Positions 56,530 through 64,000 of a stretch of 64,000 nt of DNA are shown in pieces. Position numbers and translations under genes: made by a program. The stretch comes from Megascapheus bottae (Eukaryota; Chordata; Mammalia; Rodentia; Geomyidae), in the NCBI GenBank assembly GCA_024803745.1, contig JANJXV010000049.1:3675001-3739000 (forward strand), in the 5' to 3' direction. Under the pieces are notes generated by a model. That model worked only from the letters and a program-made list of their open reading frames with translations, was not told where the DNA came from and searched no databases. Each line of letters starts with the position of its first letter. The first letter of the stretch is position 1.

Positions 56530-59500
56530 TGGGTAATGTTAGGGTTAGGGTTAGGGTAAGGGTAAGGGTTAGGGTTAGGGTTAGGGACAGGGTTATTGTT
56601 AGGGTAAGGGTTAGGGTTACTGTTAGAGTTAGGTTTAGGGGTAGGGTTAGGTTTAGAGTTAGGGTAAGGGTAAGCGTTAGGGTTGAGGTTAGGGTTAGAG
56701 TTAGGATTATGGTTAGGGTGAGGGTCAGGGTAAGGGTTAGGGTTAGGTTTAGGGTTAGCGTTAGGGTAAGGGTAAGCGTTAGGTTTAGGGTTACGGTTAG
56801 GTTTAGGGTTAGGGTTATGGTTAGGGTTAGGGTAAGGATAAGGGTTAGGGTTAAGGTTAGGGTTAGGGTTAGGTTTAGGGTTAAGTTTAGGGTTAGGGTT
56901 AGGGTAAGGGTAAGGGTTAGGGTTAGGTTTAGGGTTAGGGTTAGGGGAAGGGTAAGGGTAATGGTTAGGGTTAAGGTTAGGTTTAGGGTTAGAGTTAGTG
57001 TTGAGATTAGGGTTAGGGTAAGGGTAAGGGTTAGGGTTAGGATTAGGCTAAGGGTTAGATTTAGGGTTAAGTTTAGGGTTAGGGTTATGTTTAGGGTTAC
57101 GGTTATGGTTAGAGTAAGGGTATGTGTTAGGGTTAGGTTTAGGGTTAAGTTTAGTGTTCCGGTTAGTGTTAGCGTTTGGGTACGGGTAAGGGTTAGGTTT
57201 AGGGTTAGGGTTAAAGTAAGAGTAAGGGTTAGGGTTAGGGTTAGGGTTAGGGTTATGGTTAGGGTAAGGTTTAGGTTTAGGTTTAGGGTAAGGGTAAGGT
57301 TTATGGTTAGGGTTAGGGTTAGGGTTAGGGTTAGGGTGGGGTAAGGGTAAGGGTTAGGTTTAGGTTTAGGTTAGGGTTAGGTTTAGGATTAGGGTAAGGG
57401 TAAGGGTTAGGGTTAGGGTTAACGTTAGGGTTAGGGTAAGGGTTAGGGTTAGGATTAGGTTTAGGGTTAGGGTAAGGGTAAGTGTTGGGGTTAGGGTTAG
57501 TGTTAGGGTTAGTGTTCGGATAAGGGTAAGGTTTAGGGTTAGGGTTAGGGTCAGGGTTCGGGGTGTGGGTTAAGGTTAGGGTTAGAGTTAGGTTTAGGGT
57601 TAGGGTTAGGGTAAGGGTAAGGGTTAGTGTTAGGGTTAGGGTTAAGTTTAGGGTTAGGGTTAGGGTAAGGGTAAGGGTTAGGCTTAGGGTTAGGTTAAGT
57701 GTTAGGGTTAGGGTTATGGTTAGGGTAAGGGTTAGGGTTAGGTTTAGTGTAAGGTAAGGTTTAGGGTTACGGTTGGGTTTAGGGTTAGGGTTAGGGTTAT
57801 GGTAAGGGTTAGGGTTAGAGTTAGGGTTACGGTTAGGGTAAGTGTAAGTGTTAGGGTTAGGGTTAGGATAAGGGTAAGTGTTAGGGTTAGTATTTGGTTT
57901 ACAGGTTAGGGCTACGTTTAGGGTTAGGGTTAGTTTTAGGGTGAGGGTAAAGGTAATGGTTAGGGTTAGGGTTAGTGTTAGGTTTAGGCTTAGGGTGAGG
58001 GTAAGGTTAAGGGTTGGGGATAGGATTAGTGTTAGGGTAAAGGTTAGGGTTAGGGTTAGGGTTATAGTTAGGTTTAGGGTTATGGTTAGGGTTAGGGTTA
58101 GGGTAAGGGTAAGTGTTATGGTTAGGGTTAGTGTTAGGGTTAGCTTTAGGGTTAGGGTTAGGGTTAGGATAAGGGTAAGGTTTAGGGTTAGGTTTAGGGT
58201 TAGGGTTAAGTTTAGGGTTAGGGTTAGGGTTAGGGTAAGGGTTAGGGTTAGGTTTAAGGTTAGGGTTAGGGTTAGGGTGAGGGTTAGGCAAAGGGTTACG
58301 GTTAGGGTTAGGGTTATGTTTAGGATTAGGGAAAGGGTAAGGGTTAGGGTAAGAATTAGGGTTAGGGTAAGTGTTAGGGTTATGGTTAGGGTTATGGTTA
58401 GGGCAAGGGTAAGTGTTAGGGTTAGGGTTAGTGTAGGGTTAGCGTTAGGGTTAGGGTTAGGGTTAGGATTTGGTTAAGGGTTAGGGTTTAGGTTAGGGTT
58501 AAGGGTTAGGTTTAGGGTAAGTGTAAGGGTTAGGGTTAGGGTTAGAGTTAGGGTAAGGGTTAGGGTTAGGGTTAAGGTTAGGGTTAGGTTTAGAGTTAGG
58601 GTTAGGGTTGGGGTTAGGGTAAGGCTAAGTGTTAGGGTTAGGGTTAGGGTTAGGATAAGAGTAAGGGTTAGGTTTAGGGTTAGGTTTAGGTTTAAGATTA
58701 GGGTTAGGGTTAGAGTTAGGGTTAGGTTTAGGGTTAGGTTTAGGTTTAAGATTAGGGTTAGGGTTAGAGTTAGGGTTAGGTTTAGGGTTAGGGTTAGGGT
58801 AAGGGTTAGGGTTAGGGTTAGTGTTAAGGTTAGGGTTAGGGTTAGTGTAAGGGTTAAGGTTAGGGTTAGGGTAAGGGTTAGGGTTAGAGTAAGGGTTAGA
58901 GTTAGGTTTAGGATTTTGTTAAGGGTAAGGGTTAGGGTTAGGCTTAGGTTTAAGGTTAGGTTAATTGTTAAGGTTAGGGTTAAGGTAAGGGTTAGGTTTA
59001 GGGTTAGGGTAAGGGTTTTGGTTAGGGTTAGGGTAAGGATAAGGGTAAGGGTTAAGGTTATGATTAGGGTTTGGGTTAGTGTTAGGTTCAACTTTAGGGT
59101 TAGGGTGAGGGCAAAGTTAAGGGTTAGGGTTAAGTTTAGGGTTAGGTTTAGGGTGAGGGTTAGCTTAAGGGTAAGGGTTAGGGTTAAGGTTAGGCTTAGG
59201 GTAAGGGTTAGGGTTAGGGTTAGGGTAAGTGTAAGGGTTAGGGTTAGGATTAGGGTTAGGTGTTAGGGTAAGGGTTAGGGTTAGGGTTAGGTATACGGTT
59301 AAGTTTAGGGTAAGGGTTAGGTTTAGGGTTAGCGTTAGGTTTAGGGTTAGGGTTAGGGTAAGTGTAAGGATTATTGTTACGGTTAAGGTTTGGGTTAAGG
59401 TTAGGGTTAGGGTTAGGGTTAGAGTTAGTTTTAGGTTTAGGGTAAGGGTAAGGGTTAGAGTTAGGGTTAGGTTAAGGGTTAGGGAAAGGGTAAGGGATAG

Positions 59501-62500
59501 GGTTAGCGTTAGGGTTGGGGTAAGGATTAGGGTTAGGTTTAGGGCTAAGGTAAGTGTTAGGGTTAGGGTTAGTGTTAGCATTAAGGTTAGGGGTAGGGTA
59601 GGGGTAAGGTTTAGAGTTAGGGTTAGGGTTAGGGTTAGGGTTAGGGGTTAGGGTTAGCGTTTGGTTTAGGGTTAGGTTTAGGGTAAGGATAAGAGTTAGG
59701 GTTAGGGATAAGTTAAGGGTTAGGGTTAGGGTAAGTGTTAGGGTTAGGTTTGTGGTTATGGTTAAGGTTAGGGTTAGGGTTAGGGTAAGCTTAAGGGTTA
59801 GGTTTAGGGTTATTTTAAGGGTAAGGATTAGGTTTAAGGTTAGGGTTAGCTTTATGTTTAGGGATAGGGTAAGGATAAGGGTAGGATTAAGGTTAGGGTT
59901 AGGGTAAGGGTTAGGGTTATGGTTAGGCTTAGGGTAAGGGTAAGTGTTAGGGTTAGGGTTTGGGTGAGGGTTAGGGTTTGGGTTAGGGTTATGGGTTAGC
60001 GCTAGTGTTAGGCTTAGGGTTAGGTTTAGGGTTAGGGTAAAGATAATGGTTAGGGTTAGGGTTAGGGTTAGGGTTAGTGTTAGGTTTAGGCTTAGGGTTA
60101 GAGTAAAAGTAAGGGTTAGGGAGAGGCTTAGGTTAGGGTTAAGGTTAAGGTTAGGGTTAGGGTTAGGGTTAGTTTAGGGTTATGGTTAGAGTAAGGGTAA
60201 GGGTTAGGATTATGGTTAGGGTTAGAGTTAGGGTTAGGGTTAGGATAAGGGTTAGGTTCTGGTTAGGGGAAGGGTTAGGGGAAGGGTTAGGGGTAGGGTT
60301 CGGGTTAGATTTAGAGTTAGGTTTTGGTAAGGGTAAGGGTTAGGTTAGTGTTAGGGTTAGGGTTAGGTTAAGGATTAGGGTTAGGGATTAGGGTTAGGGT
60401 TAGGGTTAGGGTAATGGTTAGGGTTAGGCTAAGGGTAAAGTATAGTGGTAGGGTTAGGGTTATGTTTAGGTTTCGGATTAAGGTTAGAGTTACGGTTAGG
60501 GTAAGGTTAAGGGTTAGGGTTAGAGTTAAGGTTAGGGTTAGCGTTAGGCTAAGGGTAAATGTTAGGGTTAGAGTTAGGGTTAAGGTAAGAGTAAGGGTTA
60601 GGGTTAGGGTTAAGGTTAGGTTTAGGGTAAGGGTTAGGGTTAGGGTTAGGTTAAGGTTAAGGTTAAGGGTTAGGGTTAGGGTAAGGGTAAGGGTTAGGGT
60701 TAGGGTTAGGATTAGGGTTCGGTTTAGAGTTAGGGTAAGGGTAAGGGTTAGGGTTAGGGTTTGGTTTAGGGTAATTGTTAGGGTTAGTTTTAGCGTTGGG
60801 GTTAAGGTTAGGGTTAGTGTTAGGATAAGGGTAAGGGTTAGGGTTAGGTTAGGTTTAGGGTAAGGGTTAGGGTTAGGTTTAGGGTAAGGGTAAGTTTTAG
60901 GGTTAGTGTTAGGGTTAGGTTTATGGTAAGGGAAAGGGTTAGGCTTAGGGTTAGGGTTAGGTTTAGGTATAGGATAAGGGTAAGGGTTAGGGTTAGGGCT
61001 AGGGTTAGATTTAGGGTTAGGGTAAGGGTAAGGGTTAGTGTTAGGGTTAGGATTAGGGTTAGGGTAAGGGTAAAGGTTAGTGTTAGGGTTAGGGTTAGGG
61101 TTAGGGTTCGGAATAAGTTTAGGGATACGGTTAGTGTAAGTGTAAGGGTTAATGTTAGGGTTAGGGTTAGGGTTAGCGTTAGGCTAAGGGTAAGTGTTAG
61201 GGTTAGGGTTAGGGTAGGGGTTAGGTTAAGTGTTAGGGTTAGGGTTAAGTTTAGATTAAGGGTAAGGGTTAGGGTTAAGGTTATGGTTAGGGTTTAGGGC
61301 TAGGGTTAGGGTTAGGGTTAGGGTTAGGGGTTAGGGTTAGTCTTAGGGTTAGGGTAAGGGTTAATGTTAGGGGTTAGGGTTAGTGTTAGGGTTAGGTTAA
61401 GGGTTAGGTTTAGGGTTAGGATAAGGGTTAGGGTTAGGGTTAGGTTTAGAGTTAGGGTAATGGTAAGTTTTATGCTTAGGGTAAGGGTTAGGGTTAGGGT
61501 AAGTGTTAGGGTTAGGTTTAGTGTTGGGGTTAAATTTAGGGTTAGGTTTAGTGTTACGGTTAGGGTTTGGGTTAGGGTTAAGATTAGGATAAGGGTAAGG
61601 ATTAGGGTTAGGTTTAGGTTTAGGGTAAGGGTTAGGGTTACGTTTAGGGTAAGGGTAAGTTTTAGGGTTAGGGTTCGGGTTAGGTTTAGGGTAAGGGAAA
61701 GGGTTAGGGTTAGGGTAAGGGTAAGCTTTAGTGTTAGGTTTAGGGTTATGGTTAGGGTAAGGGTAAGGGTAAGGGTTAGGGTTAGGATTAGGGTTAGGTT
61801 TACGGTTAGGGTAAGGGTAAGGGTTAGGGTTAGAGTTAGGGTTAGGGTTAGGATTAGGGGTTAGGGTTAGGTTTAGGGTTAGGTTGAGGGTTAGGGTTAT
61901 GATTAGGGTAGGCTAAGGGTAAGTGTTACGTTTCGGGTTGGCGTTAGGGTTAGGGTTAGGGTTAGATTTAGGGTAAGTGTAAGGGTTACTGTTAGGGTTA
62001 GGTTTAAGGTTGAGTATAAGGTTAGGGTTACGGTTAGGGTAAGGGTAAGGTTTAGCGTTAGGGTTAGGGTTAGGGTTAGGCTTAGGGTTAAGGTAAGTGT
62101 AAGGGTTAGGGTTAGGGTTAGGGTTAGGGTAAGGGTAAGGGTTAGGATTAGGGTTAGGATTAGGGTTAGGTTTACGGTTAGGGTAAGGGTAAGGGTTAGG
62201 GTTAGGGTTAGGATTAGGCTTAGGATTAGGGTTAGGGTAAGGGTAAGGGTTAGGATTAGGGTTAGAGTTATGGTTAGGGTAAGGGTTATGGTTAGGTTTA
62301 GGGTTAGGGTAGGGTTTAGGGTAAGTGTTAGTGTTTGGGTTAGGGTTAGGATAAGGGTAAAGGTTAGGGTTAGGATTACGGTTAGGATTAGGGATTAGGA
62401 TTAGGGTTAGGGTTAGGGTTAGGGTTAGGGGTTAGGGTTAGTGTTAGGGTTAGGGTAAGGGTTAGGGTTAGGGATTAGGGTTAGTGTTAGGGTTAGGTTA

Positions 62501-64000
62501 AGGAATAGGGTTAGGGTTAAGATAAGGGTTAGGGTTAGGGTTAGGGTTAGAGTTAGGGTAAGGGTAAGGGTTAGGGTTAGGGTTAGGTTAAGGGTAAGGT
62601 TTAGGGTTAGGGTAAAGGTAAGTGTTAGGGTTAGAGTTACGATTAGGGTTAGCTTTAGGGTAAGAGTAAGGGTAAGTGTTAGGGTTAGGGTTAGGATTAG
62701 GGTTAGGTTTAGGGTTAGGGTAAGGGTATGATTTAGGGTTAGGGTTAGGGTAAGGTTTAAGGTTAGGGTGAGGGTTAGGGTAGGGTTTATGGTAAGTGTT
62801 AGGGTTAGGGTTAGGGTTAGGGTTAGGATTAGGGATACGGTAAGAGTAAGGGTTAGGGTTAGGGTTAAGGTTGGGTTTAGGGTAAGGGTTAGGGTTAGGG
62901 TTAGGTTAAGTTTAAGGTTTAGTGTTAGGGTTAGGGTTAGGGTTAGGGTAAGGGTAAGGGTCAGGGTGAGGGTTAGGATTAGGGTTAGGGGTTAGGGTTA
63001 GCGTTAGGTTTAGGGTTAGGTTTAGGGTAAGGATAAGAGTTAGGGTTAGGGATAGGTTTAGGATTCGGGTTAGGTTTAGGGTTAGGGTTAGTTTTAGACT
63101 TAGGGTTAGGGTAAGGGTAAGGGTTAGGGTTACGGTTAGTGTTAGGGTTATGGTTAGGGTTAGGGCTTAGGGTTAGTGTTAGATTTAGGCTTAGGGTTAG
63201 GGTAAGGATAAGAGTTAGGGTTAGGGATAGGATTATGGTTAGGTTTAGGGTAAGGGTTATGGTTAGGGTTAGGGTTAAGGTTACGGTTAGGGTTAGGGTA
63301 AGTTTAAGGGTTAGGTTTAGGGTTATGGTAAGGGTAAGGATTAGGTTTAGGGTTAGTGTTAGGTTTAGGGTTAGGGTTAGGGTAAGGATAAGGGTATGGT
63401 TATTGTTAGGGTTAGGGTTAGGTTTGGGTTAAGGTTAGGGTTATGGTGAGGGTAAGGGTAAGGTTTAGCGTTAGGTTTTTTGTTAGGGTTAAGGTATGGG
63501 TAAGGGTTAGTGTTAGGTTTAGGGTTATGTTTAGGGTTAGGATTAGGGTTAGGGTTAGGGTAAGGGTAAGGGTTAGGGTTAAGGTTAGGGTTACGGTTAG
63601 GTTTAGGGTTAGGGTTAGGGTTATTGTAAGGGTAAGAGCTAGGGTTAGGATTAGGGTTAGGGTTAGGGTAACATTTAGGGTTAGGGTTAGGGGTAGGGGT
63701 AGGTTTAGGGTGAGGGTTAGGGTAAGGGTAAGGGTTGGGGTTAGGGTTAGGGTTAGATTTTTTGTTGGGTTTTAAGGTTAGGTTTAGTGTTAGGGTAAGG
63801 GTAAGGGTTAGGGTTTGTGTTAGGGTTAGGGTAAGGGTTAGGGTTAGGGTTAGGTTTAGGTTTAGGGTTGGGTTTTAAGGTTAGGTTTATACTTAGGGTA
63901 AGGGAAAGGGTTAGGGTTAGGTTTAGGGTTAGGGTGAGGGTTAGGGTTAGGTTTAGGGTAAGGGTTAGGGTTATGTTTAGGGTTCGGGTAAGGATAAGGG
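56530..64000 (+). repeat. Duplicon block B, copy 2 (B2), cut by the window end
   Basis: This is the second copy of 18,322-25,798. The left border is sharp: 56,530 matches 18,322, while bases to the left do not align. One hexamer is lost near 58,090, moving the offset from 38,208 to 38,202. Differences noticed include TTAGGG for TTACGG near 59,630 and AAGG for AAGT near 59,765. The match is still perfect at 64,000, so the duplication extends beyond the window. Confidence 0.9.

Larger units (their letters stand above)
1..64000 (+). repeat. Degenerate TTAGGG telomere-like array filling the window
   Basis: The whole window reads as tandem hexamers, mostly TTAGGG or a single-base variant, with the G-rich strand always on +. 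TAAGGG is the commonest variant by eye. TTAGGT, TTAGGA, TTAGTG, TTAGCG, TTACGG, TTATGG, TTAAGG, TTAGAG, TTGGGG and TTTGGG are also frequent. Cytosine is very rare on +. Hexamer register holds over long stretches and slips by a base at points such as GGGGTTAG or GGTGTTAG. TTAGGG is the telomere unit of vertebrates and many other eukaryotes. The density of mutated units and the shortness of perfect runs argue for subtelomeric or interstitial array instead of telomerase-maintained terminal DNA. No gene, tRNA, rRNA or transposon signature interrupts it. The species cannot be read from this. Confidence 0.97.

Noticed and set aside
1..64000. Plant-type TTTAGGG telomere repeats (frequent GGTTTAGGG strings)
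   Set aside because: In hexamer register these are TTAGGT followed by TTAGGG, with total length a multiple of six. True heptamer arrays do not occur.
1..64000. CRISPR array
   Set aside because: Repeats are 6 bp and contiguous, with no unique spacers and no cas genes. The sequence is eukaryotic telomere-like.

Overview
The window is one continuous 64 kb tract of degenerate telomere-type repeat. Almost every base belongs to a TTAGGG hexamer or a one-base variant of it (TAAGGG, TTAGGT, TTAGGA, TTAGTG, TTAGCG, TTACGG, TTATGG, TTAAGG, TTAGAG, TTGGGG, TTTGGG and others). All units lie in the same orientation. No inverted (CCCTAA) block, unique-sequence island, gene, RNA gene, transposon or CRISPR array is visible. 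TTAGGG is the telomere unit of vertebrates and many other eukaryotes, so this is eukaryotic subtelomeric or interstitial telomere-like DNA. A vertebrate is plausible, but nothing here fixes the species. If it lies at a chromosome end, the G-rich + strand places the terminus to the right. The longest perfect TTAGGG run found by eye is only 8 units (30,610-30,657), so this is old, mutated array and not an active terminal tract.

The order lies in how the variants are arranged, at nested scales: (1) the 6 bp unit; (2) a roughly 54 bp set of nine hexamers opening with a TAAGGG doublet, exactly 54 bp in several places; (3) local duplications of 54, 105, 136/226, 283, about 1,000, 1,141, 1,214 and 1,909 bp and 5.44 kb; (4) multi-kb paralogous blocks whose diagnostic anchors recur in the same order; (5) a very recent large duplication.

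Layout: A1 1-18,318; B1 18,322-25,798; C 25,799-31,927 (present once in the window, with its own internal duplications); a partial copy of 4,570-5,441 at 31,928-32,805; A2 32,806-51,080 (near-identical to A1, offset 32,805 falling to 32,762); D 51,081-53,984; a 734 bp third copy of an A segment at 53,985-54,718; E 54,719-56,529; B2 56,530-64,000 (near-identical to B1, offset 38,208 then 38,202, still matching at the window end). A and B abut directly in the first copy but are separated by 5,449 bp (D to E) in the second.

Long open frames exist on both strands but are products of the hexamer: they encode Val-Arg, Leu-Gly, Leu-Thr or Pro-Asn dipeptide strings. None is called as a gene. The things worth a second look are the nested repeat architecture, one clean 54 bp gain/loss between the two A copies, the sharp A/B junctions, and the possibility that part of the duplication is an assembly artefact. 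Coordinates of repeat borders and copy offsets were derived by eye.
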